In this document: positions 8,319-17,559 of the stretch, one piece after another | Numbering within the stretch: the first letter of the stretch is position 1 | How the letters are laid out: each line of letters begins with the position of its first letter | Source: Ruegeria sp. THAF33 | Lineage (GTDB): Bacteria > Pseudomonadota > Alphaproteobacteria > Rhodobacterales > Rhodobacteraceae | DNA length: 64,000 bases | NCBI RefSeq assembly: GCF_009363615.1 | Contig: NZ_CP045385.1 | Location: 558,001-622,000, forward strand | Reading direction: 5' to 3' | Notes under the pieces: generated by a model | The model's database searches: none | What the model was told of the DNA's origin: nothing | The model's input: only the letters and a program-made list of their open reading frames with translations | Translations under genes and position numbers: made by a program

Positions 8319-9524
8319 CTAAGCTTCTGAAAGATACCTTTCCGACAACGGCAGGCTCGCCGCACCCAGTGAGCGTGCTTCCGGGCCCACGGTCCCTGCC
8401 AGCACGGCAGGGCGCTCGAGACCGGTCAGGTTAAGCTCAGACAGTTTGTCTTCGACCATTTCAACCAAACGCGCCTTGATGTCCTGCGGCATCCAGCCGT
8501 CAATCTTCACGCATTCGAAATCTATCAGGCTACAGGATGAGACAATCGCATAGGCAATCCCGCTCGCCGTCTGCTTCAACCAGTTTTCCAGTTGAACTTT
8601 TGGCACATCCCAACGCTGGGTCGTTTCCCAAATGGAATGCGACGTGACACCTGCCGTGGTGATTGCACGCTCGAGCACGTACAGGCTGGCCACATCGATA
8701 AGCGGCCTGACACCACCGACATCATCCGGCACAGGCAAGGGGCCGATTGCGCCCGAGTTTCCACGCCCTGAAAAGATTGCGCCATTGAGGACCACACCGC
8801 CGCCAATGAAGAAACCAATATAGAAGTACAGGAAATCCCTTGGCCCATCGGCTGGACCGAATACCAATTCCGCCCCACAAGCCGCAGTGGCGTCATTTTG
8901 CAGGAATACCGGAATATCGAGGCGCCGCGCCAGGTCAGCCTTCAGGTCTGATACGCGCCACGGGTCCATTTCTTCCTGAGGAACCTGAAGGGTCTGGGCC
9001 CAGTCCCATAGGTAGAACGGCATGGCAATCCCAAGTCCCGCAATCCTGCCTTTGGCCTCAGGCGGCATGGATGATATCATTTTGCCCAGACTCTCAGTGG
9101 AAAACTCCAATGTGGCTTTCGGCGTTGGATAGTCATAGGTTCGCCGCTCGCGCTGCCGCACATTTCCGACAAAGTCAGTCAAAACCAGCTCGGTACTGCG
9201 GCGCCCGACCTTGAGCCCAAAGAAAAACGCACCATCCGGGTTGAGGCGCATGGGAACGGAAGGTTGCCCGACCTTCCCGCGGACCGGCTCACCGCGCAAC
9301 AGCAAACCATCCTTCTCCAACAGCCGCATGATGACGGAAACGGTTTGTGCCGACAGTCCGGTCATGCGCGCGATCTCGGACTTCGCAAGGGCCTGATGAC
9401 GCCGGACAAGCGACAACACCAGCCGTTCGTTCCGGGCCCGCATCCCGCTTTGGTTGGTACCGCGCACCTCTGACCCGTGCAGGCCAATCGAATTTTTCCG
9501 AGATGAATTTTCAGGCACGACCAC
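8319..9524 (-). CDS. frcR: ROK-family transcriptional regulator, FrcR-like
   Basis: A 401-residue regulator with an N-terminal winged helix-turn-helix (about 28-85; SEIARMTGLSAQTVSVIMR) followed by an ROK sugar-binding domain (about 95-390) with the AxxxN-type QNDATAAC segment near 217-224. The usual ROK zinc motif CxCGxxGC is absent: the equivalent segment reads GAIGPLPVPDDVGG, without cysteines. It is divergently transcribed from the sugar ABC operon with a palindrome in between, the arrangement known for frcR/frcB in rhizobia. The frc name is inferred from the neighbourhood; the true inducer is not shown. Confidence 0.85.
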   Translation of the reverse strand: MVVPENSSRKNSIGLHGSEVRGTNQSGMRARNERLVLSLVRRHQALAKSEIARMTGLSAQTVSVIMRLLEKDGLLLRGEPVRGKVGQPSVPMRLNPDGAFFFGLKVGRRSTELVLTDFVGNVRQRERRTYDYPTPKATLEFSTESLGKMISSMPPEAKGRIAGLGIAMPFYLWDWAQTLQVPQEEMDPWRVSDLKADLARRLDIPVFLQNDATAACGAELVFGPADGPRDFLYFYIGFFIGGGVVLNGAIFSGRGNSGAIGPLPVPDDVGGVRPLIDVASLYVLERAITTAGVTSHSIWETTQRWDVPKVQLENWLKQTASGIAYAIVSSCSLIDFECVKIDGWMPQDIKARLVEMVEDKLSELNLTGLERPAVLAGTVGPEARSLGAASLPLSERYLSEA

Positions 9525-9562
9525 CCCTTTCCTGTTGAAGAATGAGAAAGCCCGCCCGCCCT

Positions 9563-9596
9563 GTCAATAATAAATAAGAGTGATTTATTTATTGAC
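9563..9596. promoter_or_regulatory. probable ROK repressor operator (AT-rich inverted repeat)
   Basis: GTCAATAATAAAT and ATTTATTTATTGAC form an inverted repeat of about 13-14 bases per arm around a seven-base centre. It stands out in very AT-rich DNA in the middle of the gap between the regulator and the binding-protein gene. Its size and placement suit an ROK-family dimer controlling both promoters. Binding is inferred. Confidence 0.6.
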
Positions 9597-9696
9597 TCAA
9601 AATTCGAATCTTGTGATTGTTTCTTATGGGGTCAGGATTTTTTGCCTGATCGCCCTCGTGCCCTACTCGGCATAGAAAAAACTGGGAGGATAATCG

Positions 9697-10716
9697 ATGA
9701 AACTCGCAAAACTTGCGGGTGCTGCTGCGCTCGGGGTTACTGCCATGGCTGGCAGTGCAATGGCGGAAGGCGAAACTGTTTGCCTGATCACCAAGACGGA
9801 CACCAACCCGTTCTTTGTCAAAATGAAAGAAGGTGCGACTGCAAAAGCGGAAGAGCTGGGAATGACGCTCAAAGCCTTTGCGGGCAAAGTTGACGGTGAC
9901 CATGAAACGCAGGTGCAAGCCATTGAGACCTGCATTCTGGACGGCGCCAAAGGCATTCTGCTGACGGCCTCGGACACATCATCCATCGTTCCGGCCGTGA
10001 AGCAGGCGCGGGATGCAGGTGTTCTGGTTATCGCTCTGGATACGCCGCTGGAACCCATTGACTCGGCTGACGCGACCTTTGCCACGGACAATTTCCTGGC
10101 CGGGCTGCTGATTGGACAATGGGCCAAAGCCACGCTGGGCGACGCGGCCAACGACGCGAAAATTGCGACATTGGACCTTGCCGTCAGCCAGCCGACAGTG
10201 GACGTGCTGCGCAATCAGGGCTTCCTGCAAGGCTTTGGTGTCGATCTGGCGGACCCGAACGTAATCGGTGATGAAGATGACCCCCGTCTTGTCGGAAGTG
10301 ATGTCACTGCCGGCAACGAAGAAGGTGGTCGCCGCGCGATGGAAAACCTTCTGGCCAAGGATCCGACGATCAACGTTGTTCACACCATCAACGAGCCTGC
10401 CGCGGCAGGCGCCTACGAGGCGCTGAAAGCCATCGGGCGCGAAAATGACGTGCTCATCGTTTCCGTGGACGGAGGCTGCCCGGGTGTCCAAAACGTTGCC
10501 GATGGTGTTATCGGCGCGACGTCGCAGCAATACCCGCTGTTGATGGCATCGCTGGGTGTTGAGGCCGTCAAGAAATGGGCGGACGAAGGCGTGAAGCCTG
10601 AAAACACGCCTGGCAAGGATTTCTTTGACACCGGCGTAGCGCTTGTAACGGACAAGCCTGCCGAAGGCGTCGAGTCGATCTCGGTCAAAGAAGGCATGGA
10701 CCTCTGCTGGGGTTAA
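9697..10716 (+). CDS. frcB: sugar ABC transporter periplasmic binding protein (FrcB-like)
   Basis: A 339-residue type I periplasmic sugar-binding protein (ribose/fructose class). Signal peptide at 1-23, ending SAMA. The ligand-binding fold starts at [19 protein letters not shown] and has the typical segments [19 protein letters not shown] (near 90) and [19 protein letters not shown] precedes the start by about 7 bases. Captures a sugar, probably fructose or a related ketose, for the permease and ATPase that follow. A strong hairpin separates it from the permease gene. Confidence 0.88.
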   Translation: MKLAKLAGAAALGVTAMAGSAMAEGETVCLITKTDTNPFFVKMKEGATAKAEELGMTLKAFAGKVDGDHETQVQAIETCILDGAKGILLTASDTSSIVPAVKQARDAGVLVIALDTPLEPIDSADATFATDNFLAGLLIGQWAKATLGDAANDAKIATLDLAVSQPTVDVLRNQGFLQGFGVDLADPNVIGDEDDPRLVGSDVTAGNEEGGRRAMENLLAKDPTINVVHTINEPAAAGAYEALKAIGRENDVLIVSVDGGCPGVQNVADGVIGATSQQYPLLMASLGVEAVKKWADEGVKPENTPGKDFFDTGVALVTDKPAEGVESISVKEGMDLCWG

Positions 10717-10727
10717 CCTGACCACCC

Positions 10728-10752
10728 GGAGGGCCGCAGAGGGCGGCCTTCC
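10728..10752 (+). terminator. hairpin downstream of frcB
   Basis: GGAGGGCCGC and GCGGCCTTCC form a 10-pair stem (one G-U) around AGAGG, directly after the frcB stop. There is no strong U-run. Such intercistronic stems often stabilise or partly terminate the transcript, so that the binding protein is made in excess over the membrane parts. Confidence 0.65.
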
Positions 10753-10824
10753 GCATTTCAAACCACCCATTCGCCCGAAAACTTGCTAAAGTCGTCAGTA
10801 ACCTGACGCTTTGGGGGAACCTTT

Positions 10825-11898
10825 ATGTCCGATACTTCACGACGATCAGACGACTTCGAAGCCGCTGCAAAAGGCAGCCAGGAACAGATTGCCGAATTTG
10901 ACGATCACCACCGCGGGTTTGTCGGAACGGTTCAGCATTTTCTGCATGTGAACCCCTCTTTGGTGCCGCTGATCGTTCTTGTGGCTGCCATCGTCATTTT
11001 CGGGGCTTTGCTGGGCTCCAAGTTCTTCTCGCCATTCGCGCTGACCCTGATCCTGCAACAGGTTCAGATCGTCGGGATCGTGGCGGCGGCGCAAAGCCTC
11101 GTCATCCTGACCGCCGGTATCGATCTGAGCGTCGGAGCAATCATGGTGATGTCGTCGGTTGTCATGGGACAGTTCACCTTCCGATATGGGCTGCCGCCAA
11201 CGGTCGCGATTGTTTGCGGCCTTTTCGTTGGCACCGCAATCGGTGCGGTGAACGGGTATCTGGTCAGCCGCATCAAACTGCCGCCGTTCATCGTGACGCT
11301 TGGCATGTGGCAAATCGTTCTTGCGGCGAACTTCCTGTATTCTCAGAACGAAACAATCCGGTCGCAGGAGATCGAAGAAAACGCCGCAATTCTGCAACTT
11401 TTCGGGGCCAAGTTCAACGTGGGCGGGGCGGTATTCACCGTCGGCGTGATCTTCATGCTGGTGCTGATCCTCGGGCTTTCCTACGCCCTTCGTCACACCG
11501 CATGGGGAAGGCATGTCTATGCGGTCGGTGATGATCCGGAAGCCGCTGAGCTGTCTGGCGTCAATGTGCATCGCACGCTGATGTCGGTTTACATGCTGTC
11601 CGGGCTGATCTGCGCCTTCGCGGGCTGGGCTCTGATTGGTCGGATCGGGTCCGTGTCTCCAACGTCTGGCCAGTTGGCCAATATTGAAAGCATAACAGCG
11701 GTCGTGATCGGGGGCATATCCCTGTTCGGTGGCCGCGGGTCCATTCTCGGATCATTGTTCGGAGCGTTGATCGTCGGGGTCTTCACGCTTGGGCTTCGGT
11801 TGCTGGGCGCTGATGCGCAATGGACGTTCCTGTTGATCGGCATCCTTATCATCGCAGCGGTCGCGGTCGACCAGTGGATCAGAAAGGTGGCAGCCTGA
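10825..11898 (+). CDS. frcC: sugar ABC transporter permease (FrcC-like)
   Basis: A 357-residue permease of the RbsC/FrcC family. After a charged cytoplasmic N-terminus of about 45 residues there are roughly eight to ten hydrophobic helices. Family-typical stretches include VILTAGIDLSVGAIM (about 93-107) and the cytoplasmic loop AVGDDPEAAELSGVNV (about 233-248) that couples to the ATPase. It ends in an ATG overlap with the ATPase gene (TGATG at 11897). Confidence 0.9.
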   Translation: MSDTSRRSDDFEAAAKGSQEQIAEFDDHHRGFVGTVQHFLHVNPSLVPLIVLVAAIVIFGALLGSKFFSPFALTLILQQVQIVGIVAAAQSLVILTAGIDLSVGAIMVMSSVVMGQFTFRYGLPPTVAIVCGLFVGTAIGAVNGYLVSRIKLPPFIVTLGMWQIVLAANFLYSQNETIRSQEIEENAAILQLFGAKFNVGGAVFTVGVIFMLVLILGLSYALRHTAWGRHVYAVGDDPEAAELSGVNVHRTLMSVYMLSGLICAFAGWALIGRIGSVSPTSGQLANIESITAVVIGGISLFGGRGSILGSLFGALIVGVFTLGLRLLGADAQWTFLLIGILIIAAVAVDQWIRKVAA

Positions 11899-12674
11899 TG
11901 GAACCTATTCTCAAAGGACGGAACCTTGTGAAGCGCTATGGCAAGGTGACTGCACTGGACCATTGCGATTTCGATCTGATGCCGGGTGAAATTCTGGCGG
12001 TGATCGGCGACAACGGGGCAGGCAAATCAACGCTGATCAAGGCGGTGTCCGGCGCGGTGATGCCGGATGAGGGCGAAGTCTGGCTGGAAGGTCAGAAGGT
12101 GAATTTCCACTCGCCGATTGACGCGCGCGAAGCCGGTATTGAAACGGTTTACCAGACCCTTGCGATGTCCCCTGCCCTGTCGATCGCGGACAACATGTTC
12201 ATGGGGCGCGAGATTCGGCGCAAAGGGCCGTTGGGATCATGGTTCCGAATGCTCGACCGTCCGGCGATGGAGAAATTCGCCCGCGACAAGCTGAGCGAAC
12301 TGGGCCTGATGACGATCCAGAACATCAATCAAGCCGTCGAAACTCTGTCCGGGGGTCAGCGTCAGGGTGTTGCGGTGGCACGTGCCGCGGCATTCGGATC
12401 AAAAGTCATCATCCTGGACGAACCAACCGCCGCATTGGGCGTGAAGGAAAGCCGGCGCGTTCTTGAACTGATCCTGGACGTGAAGTCTCGCGGCATTCCG
12501 ATCATCCTGATCAGCCACAATATGCCACATGTTTTCGAGGTCGCCGATCGAATTCACGTGCATCGGCTGGGCAAACGCCTCTGCGTCGTTGATCCCAAGG
12601 ATTACACGATGTCCGACGCAGTGGCGTTCATGACCGGTGCCAAGGAACCGCCCGCCGAGGACGAAGCCGCGTGA
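11898..12674 (+). CDS. frcA: sugar ABC transporter ATP-binding protein (FrcA-like)
   Basis: A 258-residue single-domain ATPase. Walker A GDNGAGKST at 37-45, signature LSGGQRQ at about 152-158, Walker B VIILDEPT at about 173-180, and the switch His in LISHNMPHVF near 207. Having one nucleotide-binding domain matches the Frc subfamily and differs from the double-length RbsA/MglA type. The start at 11898 overlaps the permease stop; the frame open to 11820 belongs to the permease region. Confidence 0.9.
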   Translation: MEPILKGRNLVKRYGKVTALDHCDFDLMPGEILAVIGDNGAGKSTLIKAVSGAVMPDEGEVWLEGQKVNFHSPIDAREAGIETVYQTLAMSPALSIADNMFMGREIRRKGPLGSWFRMLDRPAMEKFARDKLSELGLMTIQNINQAVETLSGGQRQGVAVARAAAFGSKVIILDEPTAALGVKESRRVLELILDVKSRGIPIILISHNMPHVFEVADRIHVHRLGKRLCVVDPKDYTMSDAVAFMTGAKEPPAEDEAA

Positions 12675-13309
12675 CGGGTAAACTTGCCACCCCCGAGGCG
12701 CTTGCAAGAAAAATCGCGGATGCCGTCCAGGCCTTGCCGCCGCTGCAAGGCCGGCATCTCGTCGCGATTGCCGGGCCGCCGGGTTCGGGAAAAACGACTG
12801 CGGCGGGCCTTGCAACCAAAGAGCTTTATCTGCGCGGCGTCGCAACCGGATTGGTTTTCATGGACGGCTTCCACTATGACAACGTGATCTTGAAGGATCG
12901 CGGCCTGCTGAACCGCAAAGGATCTCCTGAAACCTTTGATCTTGCCGGCTTTCATGCGTTGCTTGATCGATTGCGCGCGGAAGAAGAAGTCGCAATACCC
13001 GCGTTTGACCGGGAACTGGATCTGGCCATTGCCGCGCGGTCCATGATCACAGCGGATCAGCGCGTTGTTCTCGTTGAGGGCAATTACCTTCTCTTGAACG
13101 AGCCGGGTTGGTCGGACCTTCACCAACTGTGGACATTCAAGGTATTTTTGGACACCGATTTGAAAACACTCCAAACCCGCCTGACCAACAGATGGATCGG
13201 CCATGGTCTGGACGCCAATGCCGCCAAGGACCGCGCGCAGTCGAACGATCTGCCGAATGCACAGCGCGTGATCCGAAATTCGATACCCGGTGATCTGACA
13301 CTGGCTTGA
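12671..13309 (+). CDS. frcK: P-loop sugar kinase-like protein (FrcK-like)
   Basis: A 212-residue P-loop protein of the phosphoribulokinase/uridine kinase-like fold, with GPPGSGKTT at 35-43, a Walker-B-like segment VFMDGFHYDN near 63-72, and VLVEGNYLLL near 136. GTG start at 12671 overlaps the frcA stop (GTGA). In rhizobia frcK closes the frc operon and is a predicted kinase; the substrate cannot be read from sequence. Convergent with the racemase gene. Confidence 0.8.
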   Translation: MTGKLATPEALARKIADAVQALPPLQGRHLVAIAGPPGSGKTTAAGLATKELYLRGVATGLVFMDGFHYDNVILKDRGLLNRKGSPETFDLAGFHALLDRLRAEEEVAIPAFDRELDLAIAARSMITADQRVVLVEGNYLLLNEPGWSDLHQLWTFKVFLDTDLKTLQTRLTNRWIGHGLDANAAKDRAQSNDLPNAQRVIRNSIPGDLTLA

Positions 13310-13355
13310 GTTTTGCCTGCGGCCAACACAACCCGTCTTGATGAAAGGCCAGAGG

Positions 13356-14072
13356 TCAGTTCCGGTACACCGGCGGAACAAGACCGGCCTGGAACCAAGT
13401 CACGAAGGACACGATCGAAAACACCGGCAGCCCGGTCGCCTGCTGAATATCCGGTGCATAGGGGCACATATTCGTGCACTCCAGAACGATTGCACCAAGA
13501 TCGGGGTGGTCCGAGGCCAACGCGATCGCGGCCTCAACATTGTCCTCCCGGGCCTTCTCAACATTCAGACGCGACTCATTGCCCAGAATTGCGCGGGTGA
13601 ATTCCCGCCCACCCTCGGTTGTGCCGATTGGCGTGTCCAAGGGGACATTGGCAGCCTGAAGATGGTCATTGGTCAAGGTGGAGGCCGAAATGGTCAGAAT
13701 GCCCGCGCGCTTTCCCCTGGGAAGGATGCGATTCACCATTTCGACCTGCATCAAGGACGAGGTGACGACGGGAACCGGAACGGCCTCGGCCAGCTCCTTC
13801 TGGAACAGGGACAGGAACCCGCAATTGGTTGTTATTCCGTCCGCGCCGTCCTTGACCAGCTCTTGCGCGGCGTCGATGAAGACCTCGAGCATACCTTCGG
13901 CCCGATGCCGGACCACCCGATCGGGCGAGGCATCCCGGACGATGCGGTACAGCACCGGAAACGGCCATGTCCGTGCATTGCCCATGTCACCGGGAATTCT
14001 TGGGAATTGCGCGTCCAGCATAAGGATTCCCACCGATGCACCATAAATGGATTTGCCGCCCTGCGCGATCAT
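13356..14072 (-). CDS. aspartate/glutamate racemase-family protein
   Basis: A 238-residue member of the Asp/Glu/hydantoin racemase superfamily, with the two signature cysteines of cofactor-independent racemases in TTNCGF (about 80-85) and LECTNM (about 195-200). Its start overlaps the stop of the GntR gene (ATGA), so the two form an operon. Related proteins racemise amino acids, hydantoins or malate-like acids. The substrate is unknown, but neighbouring enolase and FAD amine-oxidase genes point to an amino- or imino-acid pathway. Confidence 0.75.
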   Translation of the reverse strand: MIAQGGKSIYGASVGILMLDAQFPRIPGDMGNARTWPFPVLYRIVRDASPDRVVRHRAEGMLEVFIDAAQELVKDGADGITTNCGFLSLFQKELAEAVPVPVVTSSLMQVEMVNRILPRGKRAGILTISASTLTNDHLQAANVPLDTPIGTTEGGREFTRAILGNESRLNVEKAREDNVEAAIALASDHPDLGAIVLECTNMCPYAPDIQQATGLPVFSIVSFVTWFQAGLVPPVYRN

Positions 14073-14773
14073 CCCTGTGCCTCCTCGATAATGCGAGTCG
14101 AGATGTCTTCGGCCCCTTCCATGTAGATGCTGGTAATCCCGTGACGCACGGCGTCCTGAACCTGATCCATTCGTTTTGTGATATGAGCCGCCAGAACCCG
14201 GGCCGCCTCGTCCGCGTCCCGATCCAGCAGGGCCTGCATGACGTGTTTATGTTCGTCCTTGGACTTCTGCACCCGGTCCATGCTCATGGAAATCCAGCGG
14301 ATATAGCGGATACGCTCGTTGATGCGCGTCAGAGTTTGCAACAACTCCATGTTCCCTGACAGCTTTGCGATCCCCAGATGGAACGCTTCGTCCCGGGCCA
14401 CTGCCTCTTCGATCGTCAGGCCGGTGATGTCGATGCCCGTTTCGTAAAGTTCATCACGCAGCTTTTGCAGGTCTTCATCCGTCGCCCTGGCGCAGGCGGA
14501 TCGGGCCGCCGCGGATTCGATAATCTGGCGCAGCTCGAAAAGGTCGAACACGCTTTGCGCATCCAAGGAACGGCAAAAGAACCCTTGCCCCGGGCGGAAA
14601 TCGAACAGCCGTTCGGCAACCAGACGGTTCAACGCTTCTCGCAACGGCGTGCGGCTGACGCCCAGATCCCTGGACAGCGCGACCTCGTTCAGGCGGTCAC
14701 CCGGGCGCAGGCGGAAGGACACCGCCATCGCTTTGACCTGATCATAGATATCATCGACGCGTGGACCCGCCAT
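14069..14773 (-). CDS. GntR-family (FCD) transcriptional regulator
   Basis: A 234-residue GntR regulator: N-terminal winged helix (about 10-70; NEVALSRDLGVSRTPLREAL) and an FCD ligand-binding domain (about 85-215) of the FadR class, which usually binds a small organic acid with a metal. ATG at 14773 is preferred over 14812 because the domain starts there. Transcribed divergently from the ThDP enzyme gene, with a palindromic site in the gap, so it probably controls both directions. Confidence 0.87.
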   Translation of the reverse strand: MAGPRVDDIYDQVKAMAVSFRLRPGDRLNEVALSRDLGVSRTPLREALNRLVAERLFDFRPGQGFFCRSLDAQSVFDLFELRQIIESAAARSACARATDEDLQKLRDELYETGIDITGLTIEEAVARDEAFHLGIAKLSGNMELLQTLTRINERIRYIRWISMSMDRVQKSKDEHKHVMQALLDRDADEAARVLAAHITKRMDQVQDAVRHGITSIYMEGAEDISTRIIEEAQG

Positions 14774-14837
14774 AAACAATGCCCTTCTTCCGTTGGTCCA
14801 CAGGTGCCACACTCAATTCTTGAAATCAATATGCAAA

Positions 14838-14860
14838 CCTGTATACAGCTATGTGTACAA
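14838..14860. promoter_or_regulatory. candidate GntR/FCD operator
   Basis: CTGTATACAG (14839-14848) is a perfect 10-base palindrome followed by TGTACA (14854-14859). Short GTATAC/TGTACA-type palindromes are typical FCD-GntR sites, and this one sits between the divergent GntR and ThDP-enzyme genes. Confidence 0.55.
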
Positions 14861-14885
14861 TTTCAGCGCAATGGAATCGCGAACC

Positions 14886-16580
14886 ATGACAGGGACGAAT
14901 TACCTGACCGGAGCCGAGGCGATGGTGCGTATGCTCGAGGCGCATGGCGTCACCCATATGTTCGGCCTGTGCGGCGATACCACCTTGCCGTTCTATGACG
15001 CACTCGCCCGAATGGATCACGGCATTCAGCACATTCTGACCCGCGACGAACGGCACGCCGCCTACATGGCGGATGGCTATGCACGCGTGACAGGCAGGCC
15101 CGGCGTTTGCGAAGGCCCTTCCGGCGGTGGCGCGACCTACATTCTGCCGGGTGTGGTCGAGGCCAATGAAAGTTCGGTTCCAATCCTGGCGATCACCTCT
15201 GATGTGGCGACGACCAGCCGCGGGAAATACCCTTTGACAGAACTGGATCAGCCAGCGTTGTTCCGCCCGCTGACGAAGTGGAACGCGTCTCTGGATGATG
15301 CCGCCCGGCTTCCGGCCATGGTTCGTGCGGCGTTCAGGGCGATGACAACGGGAACACCCGGCGCGACCCATCTGGCACTGCCGTTTGATACGCAGAAGGC
15401 ACAGGTGGACGAGGCGGAAATCTGGGCCGATGACCGGCATCGCAGCTTTCCCGCCGAACGGGCTGCCCCCGATCCGGATGCCATCGAAGCAGCCGCAGCC
15501 ATTCTTGCCCGGGCCACATCCGCCGTCGCGGTCTGTGGCGGCGGCCCGGTTCTGTCCGGCGCGACCGATGCGTTGCGCCGTGTCGCTGGTCTGTTGGACA
15601 TGGCCGTCGCCACAACCGTTTCAGGCCAAGGGTCCATCGCCGAAACCGATCCTTTGGCCCTGGGTGTCGTCGGATCGAACGGCGGGATCCCCGCGACCCG
15701 TGCCGTGGTGGATCAGGCTGATGTCGTCCTGTTCATCGGGTGCCGCGCCGGTTCGGTCACGACCGAACGGTGGAGAAGCCCCGGACGCAACGCCACGATC
15801 ATTCACATCGACAGCGACCCCATGGTGATCGGCGCAAACTATCAGACCGAAGTGGCGATCTGCGCTGACGCCCGCCTCGCGCTTGAGGCATTGGCCCGAG
15901 CGCTGGAGGACCGGCAAGACCTGAACGGACAAGACGGAGCAACCAAGGCCCGCGCCGCGTGGGAGGCCAAGGCGGCGGCGTTTGCCCCCTTGGCTGCAAG
16001 TCGGGAAATGCCGATCCGGCCAGAGGCTGTCATGGCGTCCCTGATGGACATTCTGGACGACGATGCGATTGTGGTCGCTGACCCCGGCACCCCCTGCCCC
16101 TATTTCAGCGCGCATTACCGTTGGCGGCAACCCGGGCGGCATTTCATCACAAATCGCGCACATGGAGCACTGGGCTATTCTCTGGGGGCGGCCATGGGTG
16201 CACATGTTGGCCGGCCCTCGGTCAAGACCCTGGCCGTCATGGGCGATGGTTCGTTTGGGTTCACCTGCGGTGAATTTGAAACGATGGTGCGGCACAAAAT
16301 GCCGATAACCTCGATCGTTTTCTCGAACTCGGTCTTCGGATGGATCAAGGCGGGTCAGGATGCTGGGTTTGATCAACGCTATTACAACGTTGATTTCAAC
16401 CGGACCGACCACGCCGCCGTCGCAGCCGCCTTCGGAGTGAAATCATGGACGGTCAAAGACCCTGAGGACTTGCCGAAGGTGCTGAAACAGGCCCTCGAAC
16501 ATGATGGCCCCACATTGGTCGACATCCATTCGCAGCAGCTTCACGAGGCCGCTGCACCTGTGTCGGAATGGGTTGCGTAA
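14886..16580 (+). CDS. thiamine diphosphate-dependent acetolactate synthase-like enzyme
   Basis: A 564-residue ThDP enzyme of the acetohydroxyacid synthase/benzoylformate decarboxylase fold. The activating Glu is at 55 (TRDERHAAYMADGY) and the ThDP-Mg motif begins GDGSFG at about 453 and runs to NSVFGW at about 482. The central Rossmann-like domain lies around 190-330. ATG at 14886 is chosen because alignment to the family begins at about this point; in-frame ATGs at 14871 and 14793 have no better ribosome site. The real reaction (decarboxylation or carboligation of a 2-oxo acid) cannot be assigned. Its 3' end overlaps the convergent LysR gene by 40 bases. Confidence 0.82.
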   Translation: MTGTNYLTGAEAMVRMLEAHGVTHMFGLCGDTTLPFYDALARMDHGIQHILTRDERHAAYMADGYARVTGRPGVCEGPSGGGATYILPGVVEANESSVPILAITSDVATTSRGKYPLTELDQPALFRPLTKWNASLDDAARLPAMVRAAFRAMTTGTPGATHLALPFDTQKAQVDEAEIWADDRHRSFPAERAAPDPDAIEAAAAILARATSAVAVCGGGPVLSGATDALRRVAGLLDMAVATTVSGQGSIAETDPLALGVVGSNGGIPATRAVVDQADVVLFIGCRAGSVTTERWRSPGRNATIIHIDSDPMVIGANYQTEVAICADARLALEALARALEDRQDLNGQDGATKARAAWEAKAAAFAPLAASREMPIRPEAVMASLMDILDDDAIVVADPGTPCPYFSAHYRWRQPGRHFITNRAHGALGYSLGAAMGAHVGRPSVKTLAVMGDGSFGFTCGEFETMVRHKMPITSIVFSNSVFGWIKAGQDAGFDQRYYNVDFNRTDHAAVAAAFGVKSWTVKDPEDLPKVLKQALEHDGPTLVDIHSQQLHEAAAPVSEWVA

Positions 16581-17461
16581 GAGGCAATCGACGGGGTCAG
16601 CTGGGCCAGGAATTCTTGCGCAATCGTGGACAGGGGGCGCCCCTTTGCGGTGATGATTGCAAGATCCAGCATGACGGATGGCCTGAACGGGCGGGTCTTG
16701 TACCCGCTCTCACCATCGAACGTCACGGTAAAGGGATCGATCATCGCAACCCCCATGCCCTGTTTCACAAAACTCAGCAGGTTCTCGGACAGGTGCGTGT
16801 GAATCTGTGTCCGCCACGTGCGCCCGGATGCCTGAAAGATGTCTCGGGTTCGACGGTGGGTTTGATGTTCCGGGCCCATCACGATGAAGGGCTCGTTTTC
16901 CAGTAATTCCGGTGTCAGAACGTCATAATCCGCCAAGTGGCTATTTTCTGGAAAAGTCGCAAGCGTTTCGAATTGAAACACCTGATAATTCAGAGTGTCG
17001 TGCAGGATCGGCATCTCGACGATGCCGATTTCAAACAGGCCTGAAATCACCCATTCCTGAATCTTGGATGAATACTGCGACTGGAAACTGACGGACAGGT
17101 TGGGGCGGCTTTTGGCAAAACGAGCGATCTCGCGCGGCATGAAACCAAATGACAGAAGATGCGGTGCCGCAACCTGCAATTGACCGGGATGTTTGTTCTG
17201 CAAATCTGTCACGGCCTGCGCCACGTGATCCAGCCCGCGCACGACCGTGTCGACTTCGCGGAACAGCAGCTCGGCTTCCGGGGTGGGCAGCAAACGGCCC
17301 TTGTTGCGCTCGAACAGAGGCAGTCGTGCTTCGCGTTCCAACTGAGCCAACAGATTGCTGATACCAGGCTGGGATATCCCAAGTACCGACGCCGCACCGG
17401 TTACGGTTCCGGTTTCCATGATGGCGTGAAACGCTTGAAGCTGGCGAAAGCGCAGGGACAT
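16541..17461 (-). CDS. LysR-family transcriptional regulator
   Basis: A 306-residue LysR protein: helix-turn-helix at about 3-60 (GTVTGAASVLGISQPGISNL) and a periplasmic-binding-like effector domain (about 90-295). Divergent from the enolase-superfamily gene, so it probably regulates the dehydratase/oxidase/TRAP operon. The last 40 bases overlap the end of the ThDP enzyme gene on the other strand. Confidence 0.9.
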   Translation of the reverse strand: MSLRFRQLQAFHAIMETGTVTGAASVLGISQPGISNLLAQLEREARLPLFERNKGRLLPTPEAELLFREVDTVVRGLDHVAQAVTDLQNKHPGQLQVAAPHLLSFGFMPREIARFAKSRPNLSVSFQSQYSSKIQEWVISGLFEIGIVEMPILHDTLNYQVFQFETLATFPENSHLADYDVLTPELLENEPFIVMGPEHQTHRRTRDIFQASGRTWRTQIHTHLSENLLSFVKQGMGVAMIDPFTVTFDGESGYKTRPFRPSVMLDLAIITAKGRPLSTIAQEFLAQLTPSIASYATHSDTGAAAS

Positions 17462-17559
17462 GGATTACCGCATCATTTTTTCTGATGAACTGTCGAAGAT
17501 ATAGTATTTGAAATGATATGCCCGTCAAGGCAGGCTTCCGCTCAACCACAGGGGGCGGA

